Below the pieces are notes generated by a model. That model ran no database searches. It was not told where the DNA came from and saw only the letters and a program-made list of their open reading frames with translations. A stretch of DNA of 64,000 nt from Faecalimonas sp964623905 (GTDB lineage Bacteria > Bacillota > Clostridia > Lachnospirales > Lachnospiraceae). The DNA lies in the NCBI GenBank assembly GCA_964623905.1, contig CAZUVY010000003.1, positions 11,823 through 75,822 of the forward strand, in the 5' to 3' direction. A program made the position numbers and the translations under genes. Shown one piece after another: positions 25,037 through 34,600 of this stretch. Within the stretch, counting starts at the first letter, position 1, and each line of letters opens with the position of its first letter.

Positions 25037-25680
25037 AAATCGCCTCCCATACATTCACACAAGGTATCTGCGCACCATAGATCGCAGCACAGATTCCCTG
25101 TTCCATAATTCTGACGTCCATAATTGTAACCTGAAGTCTGATAATGCTGACCACGGAACTGCATTTGATTTGCATAATTTACATATTCCATGTTGCCAGG
25201 TTCCAGTGCTGCCGCCTGTCTCGCATGATCGACTGCCAGAATATTGTTGCCGATTCCCATATTTGCAATAGAACTGTAATAGTACCATCTTGCATCTCTG
25301 CTTGGAATATTCGCCAGCAGATTTAATGCTTCACGAAATCTTCTTGCATTGATATAACTGCGTACATTCTGAAGCTCTGCGGATTCCTGTGTATATCCCG
25401 ACGACTGATTCTGTCCGCCATAATTGTAACTATATCCACCATTATTATAGTTACCGCTATTGTAACTTCCATTGTTATAGCTTCCGCTTCCGTTTCTCTG
25501 CTTCATGATCTGGTCATAGGCTTCCTGAACCTGCTTAAACTTCTCTTCTGCCAGATCCGCCAGCGGATTGTTCACATACGAGTCTGGATGATACTTTCTG
25601 CTCAACTCTCTGTATGCTCTCTTTATCTCATCATTACTTGCGTTTGGTGAAACACCAAGCACCTCATAAGGATTTGTCAT
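25021..25680 (-). CDS. J-domain protein with TPR-like region and Cys-rich tail
   Basis: A 219-residue protein. The N-terminal J domain (residues 3-62) has the HPD motif at 31-33 needed to stimulate DnaK. A low-complexity Gly/Asn/Tyr/Ser linker (63-100) leads to two helical repeats (ARRFREALNLLANIP, LAVDHARQAAALEP) like TPRs. The last 22 residues contain seven Cys, ending CLCACM-like, and may bind metal or be lipid-modified. It is not DnaJ itself (no zinc-finger domain). It lies between a DUF5685 gene and a membrane protein gene, probably all one operon. Confidence 0.8.
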   Translation of the reverse strand: MTNPYEVLGVSPNASNDEIKRAYRELSRKYHPDSYVNNPLADLAEEKFKQVQEAYDQIMKQRNGSGSYNNGSYNSGNYNNGGYSYNYGGQNQSSGYTQESAELQNVRSYINARRFREALNLLANIPSRDARWYYYSSIANMGIGNNILAVDHARQAAALEPGNMEYVNYANQMQFRGQHYQTSGYNYGRQNYGTGNLCCDLWCADTLCECMGGDLCACM

Positions 25681-25694
25681 TTTCTCTCCCTCTT

Positions 25695-26531
25695 TTATTC
25701 TTGCTTTTCTATATTATTCTCTTTGTGTTTCTTGTCAAAGCTGCTCCACACTCCTGCATAAAGAATGTTTCTCAAAATCTCTGCATCCTCTATGCAAGGA
25801 AGCTTCTCAAACTGCGATGCACATTCTGCCAGAACATAATTCAGCATCTCTCTGCATCTGTCATCAAAATCATCTTCCTCTGATAATGGGATCAAGGCAT
25901 TATAATTCCCCTGCTCCTTATCCTTCTCTAAATCATCATACGCATCCATGATATAAATAAATTTCCCAAGATAGAAACCCATCCGGCGCAGCGTCTTTTC
26001 CCAGACATCCTGCTTGTATACCAGAAGCTCTCCCATCAATTTTCCAAAATATCTGGACACGACATCAATATCTTTCTCTCCACGCTTCTCGCACTGCTCT
26101 AATAAATACAGGCATTTGCGAATCACGAAACATTTCTCAGGATACTTTTCCTCCAATTCCAGATAGGTCCTTCGAAGTGCCTGAAGACCGATAAGCCCTG
26201 CTTTGCTCTTTTCATCCTTCCAATCATCTGCAAAATGAAAATAGGTGAGAATCATGTTCATATCGGCCGCATATTCTGTGATCTCATTGGATAACATCTT
26301 CTGCTTCTTCATCGGGTGAACAATGCATCTCTTTTCCTCCAACTGAGTCTCACTTTCGTAAAGAGAAGTCAGCAGGATCACCAGAAATGTCATGTCATAT
26401 GTAAGCGTCATCTGACCGGAAAGGCCGTATTTCTCACGAAGCACCTTGCACAATCCGCAATAATAAGCCTTATATTTATGAAATTCTCTCATCTTTAATT
26501 CCGGCTTATTCGCAACCACGTATCCGAACAC
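25695..26531 (-). CDS. DUF5685 family protein, isoprenoid-synthase-like motifs
   Basis: A 278-residue, mostly helical protein that I place in DUF5685. Two Asp-rich motifs about 95 residues apart stand out: DDWKD (102-106, a DDxxD pattern) and DAYDDLEKDKEQGNYN (196-211). This pairing resembles the two magnesium-binding motifs of squalene/phytoene synthases, so a prenyl-diphosphate-using enzyme is a reasonable guess. An N-terminal YYCGLC and RCIVHP could bind metal. The start is GTG with AAGGAGAG six bases upstream. It is the first gene of a unit with the J-domain protein. Confidence 0.72.
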   Translation of the reverse strand: MFGYVVANKPELKMREFHKYKAYYCGLCKVLREKYGLSGQMTLTYDMTFLVILLTSLYESETQLEEKRCIVHPMKKQKMLSNEITEYAADMNMILTYFHFADDWKDEKSKAGLIGLQALRRTYLELEEKYPEKCFVIRKCLYLLEQCEKRGEKDIDVVSRYFGKLMGELLVYKQDVWEKTLRRMGFYLGKFIYIMDAYDDLEKDKEQGNYNALIPLSEEDDFDDRCREMLNYVLAECASQFEKLPCIEDAEILRNILYAGVWSSFDKKHKENNIEKQE

Positions 26532-26588
26532 AGAAATCTCTCCTTCTTTTTTCCACGCAATGATCGATTTTTGTTTTTAATCTGGCTC

Positions 26589-26602
26589 ATTATATCATAA
26601 TC
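26589..26602 (-). promoter_or_regulatory. probable extended -10 promoter of the DUF5685 unit
   Basis: On the minus strand TGATATAAT gives a perfect TATAAT with an extended -10 TG, about 58 bases before the GTG start. The -35 region is poor. Confidence 0.4.
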
Positions 26603-26644
26603 TTTTTTTATTTTGTAGATTTTCTGGCATATTAATAAAACCTT

Positions 26645-26673
26645 TAGAAACTTTTTTATTCCTATAGTATAAT
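26645..26673 (+). promoter_or_regulatory. probable promoter of the M20 amidohydrolase
   Basis: TAGAAA, a 17-base spacer and perfect TATAAT, 41 bases before the start codon. Confidence 0.5.
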
Positions 26674-26713
26674 CAGTATATAGTTTTTTTGTTGATTCGG
26701 AAAGGAGAAATTT

Positions 26714-27997
26714 ATGAATACAATTGATACAAAAAATGTAATTGCCGATTGGATCACTTCACATGAAAACGAATTGATCGAAGCGGCCAATTATATTTTT
26801 GCCCATCCAGAACTGGCATATCAGGAAACGCTTTCTTCTCAGTATCTTGCAAACTATCTGAAGGAAAATGGATTTGAGATTACATATAATACTGCTGGAA
26901 TTGATACTGCATTTACCGCCGTATGGCGAAGCAATGGAAGTCCATCTGCTAAAAGGCCTTTTATCGGTTTTCTTGCAGAATATGATGCCCTTGCTGAAAT
27001 CGGACATGCCTGCGGTCATAACCTTCTTGGAACCGGTGTCTGTGCTGCCGCCTGTGCACTGAAAGCAGACATGGAGGCTAATCAAACATCTGGTACCATC
27101 TATGTATATGGCTGCCCTGCGGAAGAGATCATGTCCGGGAAAATCGTGATGGACAAGGCAGGCGTCTTTGATCATCTGGATGTAGGCGTTATGTGGCATC
27201 CATTTGACCGTAACCGTGTCAGCAACGACATCTGGCAGTCTCAGGATATCAAGAATTATACTTTTCACGGGCTCAGTGCCCACGCATCCAAAGCTCCAGA
27301 GTCAGGACGAAGTGCTCTGGATGCCGCTGAACTTATGAACATTGCAGTCAATTATCTGCGTGAGCATGTAACGGATGATGTAAGAATGCATTACGCATAT
27401 ATCAACAACGGGATCCCTGCAAATGTCGTTCCTGATTTCGCAAAGACCAATTATTTTATCCGTTCTTCAAAACGCGCACGCACAGAAGATGTGAGCAGAC
27501 GTGTCGACAACTGTGCCCGTGGAGCTGCATTGATGACAGATACGACTGTAGAAATCGAACTTTTGAAAAGCTGCAAGGAGATGAAAGTAAATCGCGTTCT
27601 CGCTGAGATCTACTATGATGCGATGACGAGGATCCCAACACCAGAATATTCTGAGGAAGAGCTGGCTATTGCAGCACAGATCACCAAAGAAGCCGGACTT
27701 GGAAACGATGGAACACTTTTTTCAGGTCTGGAACCATTGGAAACGGAACCAGTACCTCTTCCAATCGGTACGGATGCAGCCGAAGTCAGTCATACGATTC
27801 CATTGATCACATTGAGTGCTGCTACAATGTGCAAAGGTACTCCGCTCCATCACTGGGCTGCTGCAAAACAAGCCGGCATGAGCATCGGCCACAAAGGCAT
27901 GCTTTACGCTGCAAGATGTATGGCAGAAGGAACCAAATTACTGCTCGAAACACCTGGCGCATTAGAACGCGTATGGGAATTCCACAGAAATAACTAG
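26714..27997 (+). CDS. M20 family amidohydrolase, AbgB-like
   Basis: A 427-residue zinc-dependent amidase/peptidase of the M20D group. Metal-site motifs GHACGHNLLGTG and GCPAEEIMSGK are present, and GLSAHASKAPESGRSALDA belongs to the dimerisation lid. The pattern around NGIPANVVPDFAKTNYFIR resembles AbgB, which cleaves p-aminobenzoyl-glutamate, but other N-acyl amino acids are possible. No AbgA partner or AbgT transporter is beside it. AAGGAG precedes the ATG. It is one of few plus-strand genes here and is convergent with the MATE gene. Confidence 0.88.
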   Translation: MNTIDTKNVIADWITSHENELIEAANYIFAHPELAYQETLSSQYLANYLKENGFEITYNTAGIDTAFTAVWRSNGSPSAKRPFIGFLAEYDALAEIGHACGHNLLGTGVCAAACALKADMEANQTSGTIYVYGCPAEEIMSGKIVMDKAGVFDHLDVGVMWHPFDRNRVSNDIWQSQDIKNYTFHGLSAHASKAPESGRSALDAAELMNIAVNYLREHVTDDVRMHYAYINNGIPANVVPDFAKTNYFIRSSKRARTEDVSRRVDNCARGAALMTDTTVEIELLKSCKEMKVNRVLAEIYYDAMTRIPTPEYSEEELAIAAQITKEAGLGNDGTLFSGLEPLETEPVPLPIGTDAAEVSHTIPLITLSAATMCKGTPLHHWAAAKQAGMSIGHKGMLYAARCMAEGTKLLLETPGALERVWEFHRNN

Positions 27998-28017
27998 GCA
28001 GCTTGGATTTATGCAAA

Positions 28018-28074
28018 AAAGAGTAATGCTCTACCGCCAAAATCATCAAAATTGACGGTAGTGTATTACTCTTT
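28018..28074. terminator. bidirectional terminator between M20 and MATE genes
   Basis: AAAGAGTAAT and ATTACTCTTT enclose an inner stem CTACCG/CGGTAG. A-rich and T-rich flanks on both sides suit termination of both convergent genes. Its inner part resembles the hairpin at 40602-40656. Confidence 0.75.
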
Positions 28075-28097
28075 ATTTATATGTGCCCAAAAACACG

Positions 28098-29438
28098 CTA
28101 TTTACTTAATTTATACATGGTCTTTTTCCAATCCCCATGCAGATATCTTCCCACAAAGCATATGATACGGAATATCCAGTCAATTACCATCGCAATCCAG
28201 ACTCCAATTGCGCCCATTCCCATATTTACTCCTAAAATCAGGCTAAATCCAATACGGAATACGCACATAGAAAAGATAGAGACGACCATGGTATAACGTA
28301 CATCGTTGCAAGCGCGAAGCATATTTGGAAAAACAAAGGCAAGTGGCCACAAAAGCATGGCAGCTCCATTATGTATCATTACCAAAATGTATGCAAGATG
28401 CGTTGTCTCTGCTCCAAGTCCATAGATTGCAAGAACCGATTCCAGATTTAGAAGCAATGTAATGTTCACGATCGCAGTTGCAATGTAAGTAATCGCAAGT
28501 AATTTCTTGACATAATATCGAATCTGCTTCTGATCGTCTGCACCTACACACCTTCCGATCACAGTGATCATCGCAAGATTCATTGCCTGTCCTACGATAC
28601 AGCCAATACTATCCAGACTGTTTGCCACACCATTTGCTGCAATTTGAATCGTTCCAAATCCAGAAATAATACTTACAACCAGAACTCTGCCTAATTGGAA
28701 AAGCCCGTTCTCAATACTGCTTGGAATTCCAATGTAAAGAATATTCTTAATGATCTCCCAATCCATGTGAAATGGTTCTTTATCAAAATAGACTTCGTGC
28801 TTTGGATTACGCAGCAACACATAAAGAATGATTCCCATCACGGCACGCGACACCAAAGAAGGAATCGCAACACCTGCGACACCCATATGGAGCACAAAAA
28901 TACAGAATGCATTCCCAACCACATTGATCACATTTCCGATTACCGAAACAACAAATGTTACATTTGCTTTTCCCATAGACCGGAACAATGCTGCGCAGGC
29001 ATTATACACTCCTAAAAACGGAAAAGAAACCGCCGAGATCGCCAAATAGATCAGTGCCGCATTCATAACTTCCGGTTCAATGCTTCCAAAAAACAGTTTC
29101 AAAAGACCATTTCTGAAAACGATCACAACTACCGTTAGTATCGTACTAAAAAGAATGACAGAAAACAGCAATTGTTTTGCGGCCCTGCGGGCATTTTCCA
29201 TCTTGGAAGCACCAATATTCTGACTGACGATGACAGCACCACCTGTCGCCAATGCGGATAATACGCTGAAAATCAACATGTTAAGCATATCTACCAGCGA
29301 TACCCCCGAAACAGCCACTTCGCCTACCGATGAGATCATCATCGTATCCGCCATTCCAACCGTAATCGCCAGGGCCTGTTCCAGAATCAGGGGAACAATC
29401 AATTTTCTAAGATCTTTATTTGAAAATAAATATTTCAT
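28098..29438 (-). CDS. MATE family efflux transporter
   Basis: A 446-residue transporter with twelve predicted membrane helices, in two homologous halves (each opens with a P-x-ILEQ or LFQLGR type segment). MATE proteins export drugs, toxins or metabolites using sodium or proton gradients; with the sodium-type ATP synthase in this genome sodium would be plausible, but that is inference. The ATG at 29438 follows GAGGTG; the GTG just before it overlaps that spacing. It ends at the shared hairpin. Confidence 0.9.
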   Translation of the reverse strand: MKYLFSNKDLRKLIVPLILEQALAITVGMADTMMISSVGEVAVSGVSLVDMLNMLIFSVLSALATGGAVIVSQNIGASKMENARRAAKQLLFSVILFSTILTVVVIVFRNGLLKLFFGSIEPEVMNAALIYLAISAVSFPFLGVYNACAALFRSMGKANVTFVVSVIGNVINVVGNAFCIFVLHMGVAGVAIPSLVSRAVMGIILYVLLRNPKHEVYFDKEPFHMDWEIIKNILYIGIPSSIENGLFQLGRVLVVSIISGFGTIQIAANGVANSLDSIGCIVGQAMNLAMITVIGRCVGADDQKQIRYYVKKLLAITYIATAIVNITLLLNLESVLAIYGLGAETTHLAYILVMIHNGAAMLLWPLAFVFPNMLRACNDVRYTMVVSIFSMCVFRIGFSLILGVNMGMGAIGVWIAMVIDWIFRIICFVGRYLHGDWKKTMYKLSK

Positions 29439-29527
29439 CACTTATCACCTCTTCTTAAACGATACTACCATACATCAAAAAGAAATGCCAGAAAACGAGT
29501 CTATACAGACTCGCTTTCCAACACTTT

Positions 29528-30481
29528 TTAATTCACACTCGCAGCTTCATCTGCCTCATGGAGCAGTAATACTTCCTGATATAATTTTTCGCCCCATTGT
29601 TTTTTCAGCTTTGTATTTCCGGAAGCCTGCTGCCAGTTAAATGGATGCATATGCAGGTTGATCAGCACCGAGATTTCCAGAACATCCTCCATCGTTTTGT
29701 CTGGAAAGTCAAAAAACAGTGCATCATGCGCCCCTGTGCATGGATGCTGGTAATAGTGTGCGATTTCTGTTTTATTTCCTCTCGAATCCAAAAACGCTTT
29801 TGTAAATGGCTTCCCGCAGTCATGCAGCAAAGCTGCCATCGCAAGATTGGAATCAGCCTTGCTGTATCCATTTTCAACCAAATACGCATAAGTGTCTTTC
29901 ATATGTGTACCAAGCGTTTCCTGATGATATGGATTGTCCTGCTGATAATCCATATACATCTCCACAAAAGATTCCGGTGTTCCTCTAAAACCTTTTGCGC
30001 CATCCGAATAATAAATATAAATCTGGTCCCACCCTTCGTGATAATACGGTGTATTCCAGTTCAGGTACATTTTTTTGATCACATGCTCTGCTACCACACG
30101 CGAACGCTGGCCGTTTCTTTCCAAACAAACTTCGTAAGGCGTAGCACAGATCACACAGATCTTTTCGCCGGAAAATCGCTTCAGATTTGCAAGAAACGCT
30201 TTTCGTTTTTTCGAGTTAATATTGCAGGCATCATAGATGACATCCTTTCCAGCCCTCAGCGCCTGATCTGTGCGCTGTTTCATGAGATTGAACACTTCTT
30301 CGTGATCTCCCTGCTCCTTTTCTGTCCCATACAGTTCCTTTCGGATCATATCAGAGCCAAGCCAGACAACATCTTCCTCTGCTCTGTTCATTTTCTGAAC
30401 CAAAGTATCTCGGATTAAATTCACCAATGTTGTCTTCCCAGATCCTGGAAGACCCGCCAGCATTATAAATCTATTCTTCAT
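29528..30481 (-). CDS. polynucleotide-kinase-like P-loop protein with HD domain
   Basis: A 317-residue two-domain protein. The N-terminal kinase has Walker A GLPGSGKTT (10-18) and the VIYDACNINSKKRKAF segment with a lid R-x-x-R (NGQRSRVV), as in T4 polynucleotide kinase relatives. The C-terminal HD domain carries His193, His220-Asp221 and further His residues (242, 246, 252) and could act as a 2',3'-cyclic phosphodiesterase or phosphatase. It overlaps the preceding RNA-ligase fragment by 11 bases. Kinase, end-healing HD domain and ligase together form an RNA-repair cassette. The ATG at 30481 is preceded by GGGAG. Confidence 0.82.
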   Translation of the reverse strand: MKNRFIMLAGLPGSGKTTLVNLIRDTLVQKMNRAEEDVVWLGSDMIRKELYGTEKEQGDHEEVFNLMKQRTDQALRAGKDVIYDACNINSKKRKAFLANLKRFSGEKICVICATPYEVCLERNGQRSRVVAEHVIKKMYLNWNTPYYHEGWDQIYIYYSDGAKGFRGTPESFVEMYMDYQQDNPYHQETLGTHMKDTYAYLVENGYSKADSNLAMAALLHDCGKPFTKAFLDSRGNKTEIAHYYQHPCTGAHDALFFDFPDKTMEDVLEISVLINLHMHPFNWQQASGNTKLKKQWGEKLYQEVLLLHEADEAASVN

Positions 30482-30770
30482 TCTCAAACACTCCCTTGTA
30501 CTCTGTGATACCCATATCTTTCAACTTCAAGTATCCATGGCTTTTCTTTAAAACATGATATTTCTTTCCATAATATTTGCAGCGCACAAATCCCTGAATC
30601 TCTTTTCTGACATTTTCATTGACCCAGATCATAAACTCTTTTTTGTCATTCTTTGGCGCTGCTTCAAACATTGCATCCACCTCTGCATTTGTTCTGTTTG
30701 CATAATCATAGACATATCTTGCTGCTTTTAACACTCTGTCTTTGTATGCCTTTGGAACTTTTGCAATCAT
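30471..30770 (-). CDS. RNA ligase, C-terminal fragment
   Basis: A 99-residue frame that continues the RNA ligase after a frame change. It is helical and basic (KVPKAYKDRVLKAARYVYDY, then CKYYGKKYHVLKK), as expected for the C-terminal specificity domain of a T4 Rnl1-like ligase. Its ATG overlaps the stop of the core fragment (ATGA). In its frame the codons before this ATG read YKFDD without a stop, so it was once joined to the core. It also overlaps the kinase-HD gene downstream. Confidence 0.6.
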   Translation of the reverse strand: MIAKVPKAYKDRVLKAARYVYDYANRTNAEVDAMFEAAPKNDKKEFMIWVNENVRKEIQGFVRCKYYGKKYHVLKKSHGYLKLKDMGITEYKGVFENEE

Positions 30771-31279
30771 ATCATCAAATTTATATTCACTACAAATCCT
30801 TCTGCCTCACTTGATTTTTTATCATCCAGCTCCGCTATGATTTCATCTAATGTTTTTAAAAAAACTTCTGTTGTTGGAACCTGATATTTCTCCGCAAATC
30901 CCAATACTTCTTTGTAACTTGCCTCTTTTCCATCCTCAACATTTCTGATACCGATCAAGAAAAGACCTTCTACATCGTATTTTACTACATGCGCATCTCT
31001 TTCTGAGATATATTCAAAGATAAATGTCTTATCTGCATGCTCTTTCAGCATATTCTGATACCCTTCTTGTCCCATGAGCATGCGGTATCCATCTTCCAGA
31101 CGCCACGAAGTGTCTTTATTCAAAGACTGACTTCCTGCCATCACAATCTGTCCATTGTAGAATCTTGCCGCCTGCATAGAACCATCCAGTTTATTTGAAA
31201 TCTCAACACAAGAAGCTTCCTGGATACGTCTTCTGACATTTTCATAAGAAGTCCCAGAACGAATCAAACGAAAACTCAT
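30767..31279 (-). CDS. RNA ligase, nucleotidyltransferase core fragment
   Basis: A 170-residue frame holding most of the ligase core. Motif I is KLDGS with the AMP-accepting Lys30; motif III/IIIa is FIFEYI followed by VVKY and LIGIRN; motif IV is EGFVV near residue 160. This order is that of T4 RNA ligase 1 relatives. The frame then ends at TGA before a clear motif V (K-x-K). The N-terminal start lies inside the previous frame. Whether a working ligase is made from the pieces is doubtful. Confidence 0.65.
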   Translation of the reverse strand: MSFRLIRSGTSYENVRRRIQEASCVEISNKLDGSMQAARFYNGQIVMAGSQSLNKDTSWRLEDGYRMLMGQEGYQNMLKEHADKTFIFEYISERDAHVVKYDVEGLFLIGIRNVEDGKEASYKEVLGFAEKYQVPTTEVFLKTLDEIIAELDDKKSSEAEGFVVNINLMI

Positions 31280-31511
31280 CAGATTCTTTAAAAAGATGTC
31301 CGTATTCTTTATATCGGATTAAAAGGAGTCCATTTTCTTCATTGAACGAAAGACCTTTTATGAGCGAATCGTATGTTTCGTCTTTTAACATTCTGACCCA
31401 GTATTCCACACAAGACTCTTTTTCTTGATCATAATCCCAGAGTGGATAACCAGCTTTCAAAACCTTTTCTTTTATTTCACAAAATTTATTTAAAACTACA
31501 TTCCAACTCAT
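31242..31511 (-). CDS. RNA ligase, N-terminal fragment
   Basis: An 89-residue frame with a good AAGGAGAG site, so it retains the original start. It contains LLLIRYKEYGHLF and ends at FDSFWDFL, matching the N-terminal part of Rnl1-like ligases up to the region before motif I. It overlaps the core fragment by 38 bases in another frame, so a frameshift or small deletion has separated them. Confidence 0.55.
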   Translation of the reverse strand: MSWNVVLNKFCEIKEKVLKAGYPLWDYDQEKESCVEYWVRMLKDETYDSLIKGLSFNEENGLLLIRYKEYGHLFKESDEFSFDSFWDFL

Positions 31512-31586
31512 CTCTATCTCTCCTTACCTTTCTTAATTCTCCTTTAAATTAACATCATAGAAGAAATAATTTTTTTCGACACAAAA

Positions 31587-31614
31587 AGAGGTGCGACCGA
31601 AGTCACACCCCTTA
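31587..31614 (-). terminator. terminator after the large surface protein
   Basis: A 12-base stem with two mismatches and a CGAA-type loop, followed on the minus strand by TTTTTG. Confidence 0.85.
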
Positions 31615-31624
31615 TCGTTCCGTA

Positions 31625-34600
31625 TTAAAATCTCTTCTTAAAGCGCTTCATTCCAACTACTCCAAGACACATCACTGCACCAATCAGAACTATGATATAG
31701 ATTGCTGCCTGACTATTGTCACCGCTTGATGGACTGTCTGCATCCACAGAAACATCTGGTTTGTTTGTATCATCTCCATTGTTTCCGTAACTAACATCCT
31801 CAAGTGAAAGTGTCACTGGTTTTGGCATAGGAGCTTCTGTTCCCTGGTCGTACGCTTCCCCTGTCCATACCTGTACAGTTGAATAGATCTCTGCATCCAT
31901 CAGCGTATCTTCCATGAGATAGCTTATCGTTGCTTCACCGTTTGCACTTACAACCACATCTGATTCAAATGTATATTCCTTCACATCCTCTGCCTTGTCT
32001 GAAGCAAATACCTGATTCTTCAGATCGAGTGTTACTGTTCCAGAAGCATTTCCGTTATTTCTTACCGGAATCTGTACCAGACAGTCTGTAGAGTTTGGAA
32101 TACTTGTGATCTGTGGCAGATCCATTGGAACAATGTAGCTTCCATATAGAACCTCGGTTTCGCCGGAAGCAGTATATTTTGCCTGATTTCCAAGTCCAGA
32201 AACCGTTACTTTCAAATCAGTCGTTTCATCAAAATCTTCTGGAATTGTAAGTTCTACCGTAACATCCTTGCTGCGTCCTGAGAGAATCTCATCCTCTACC
32301 GTAAGATTTAATGTTTCACCGATACCAGAAACAGTAATAGCTGCTCCATTTAAAGTTTCAAAGCCTTCGTTTGAAATTGTAAGATCTACATTTACAGTTG
32401 TTCCTGGAAGTGGATAATCCAGAGCATCCACCGTAACTGCAAGTTTTGGTTCATCTACACTTGTCTGTGTCATGATATCCGCACTTGTACTTTCTCTTCG
32501 AAGCATTTCATTGAATCTGCTGTATACCAATAAAAACTTACTTGTTTCTTCATTTTCCATGCAGATGTTGTCCAATGCTCCGATCGGACGGTCTTCGTCA
32601 GTCAAAGCAACCGGTGATCCTACCGCATAGAGTCCTTCCTCTTTTGATTCCAGCATCATACCATAGATCTCATCTGTAGGAACAAGCGTTGTATCCTCTT
32701 TATCTGTTGCAACCCAGCTTACCATGACATTACCATCATCTGCTATAGATGCAGTAAATCTTGTACCGATATAAACAGATTCATCGCTTGCAACTGTAGC
32801 TACGCCAGTTTCTTCAGGCGTTTTCACCGTATAAGTTCCATCTGCATTTGCAACTACATACGCCTGATCCTGTACCTCTTCACTGTCAGTATCTCTTGCA
32901 ACAAAATCAGACATATAAACTACTTCACCATTCTGATTCCACATCATATATAAATAATCATCTGTACTGAGCACCTGTGGACTTTGTGCACAGTCATTAT
33001 AATCTGTAAGAGCAATCAATGCAGTCGGAGTCGGCACGCCATCTTCGTCGAATTCATAAGTTCTTAGATAAATCTGACGGTCTTCGATATCCGCTTCAAG
33101 CTCTCCGGTCTCTTCATTTGTAACTGTAAGACGTCCGTTCTGATCAAGAACCGCAACTTCTCCTAAAATACCATCATGTACAAAAGGAACCACATCTACA
33201 ATTCGATACTGTTTTCCGTCTTTACTCATTGCACGAACAGGAGTTGATGTCCAGTTCTCTGTATCATTTACATTAGCACTTGCCATAGCAATAGTTCTTT
33301 CGTTGCTCAACAAGTCTTCCACCGTCACATCTTCTTCTGTTGGAAATACATTTCTCTGATAATACACATAAACCATATCACCATTTTGAACTGCTTCCAG
33401 ACCTCCGCAGAAAACAGTTGAATTCTGAGCAATTGCGAATGCTTCGCCCATAGCTTCTCCACTGTTCTTATCAAAGAAGCGGCCTTTTAAACTCATAGCA
33501 TTCATGGCCTTTGCGATTTGATCTGCGGTGATATTTTCTAAATCTATATCCCCTAATACCTTATCTAAATTTGCTTCAGACCATGTCACCAGAATGCGAT
33601 CCTCTAATTCAAATACATTGATATCGTATTGGAGAGACGTTGTAGCTTCTCCAATATTTTCGCTTACATAATCTACCTCACTCCATGTCTTACCACCATC
33701 ACTGCTGATAGAGTAAGCCGCGCTGAGATAATTCAGACTTCCATCTTCTGCATGGTTGTCTGTCAGGAACAATACCATGATCTTGCCGCTGTCTAACTGT
33801 ACCAACTGGACTTCTGTATTCATAAATACACCAGAAGCAATGGTGTCGCTAGTCATTGTGCCAGAACGCAATACCTGCGTACTCTGTTCTGGACGTTCCT
33901 TTGCACTGAAGGTTGCATTTTCCAATGCCTCTTCTAAAGTTTCATAGCTCTTGCCAGAAGAAAGTCGGTAAGACTGCAGTGCCGATGTATTCTCCTGCAA
34001 ATCCTGAATTGTCTTAAGATTAGCAAGCAATGTTTCATTTCCAAAATCGTATGGATTTGAATTGTATTCTATCTCTGCACTGAATGCCATCAGATCCACA
34101 CCAATGCCAACATCCCAACTGATCTGACCTGCAGCATCAACCGGTGTAAAGTCAACCGTGAATGGTGCCTCTATCGTACCTTCTGCAAAGATACTTGCCC
34201 AGTTATTATAACCGACACCGCCCTTAACGCCAAATTTCAAGATTGGAGCAGCGAAAAAGGCATTTACATCCGTCGTTGCATCCTCAACTATAGTTGTCAG
34301 TACCGCACCTAATTGTGTTCCCTCTGGAAGATTCATCTGTAACTGTATATAAGCTTCCGTAGTGAGTGTAATACAAACATAACATGGCACACCATATACT
34401 GTAAAAGGAATATTCTTTTTAACAGCCCCAAATATACCAAGTGCAAACTCAAATCCTGTCAGATAATGTATTAATCCTCCATTTCCATCGTCTGCTGTCT
34501 GAACGGTAAATTTCAGATAGAATACAGGAGCAATTTCAACCTGAGTTGCACTCTTCTGCTTCAAATCCGCTGCACCTTTTGGGTCGTCTGAAGATGCGCC

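Noticed and set aside
25400..25500. Asn/Gly/Tyr-rich repetitive DNA in the J-domain gene
   Set aside because: Codons vary and no spacer-repeat pattern is present; it is a flexible linker, not a repeat element or CRISPR.
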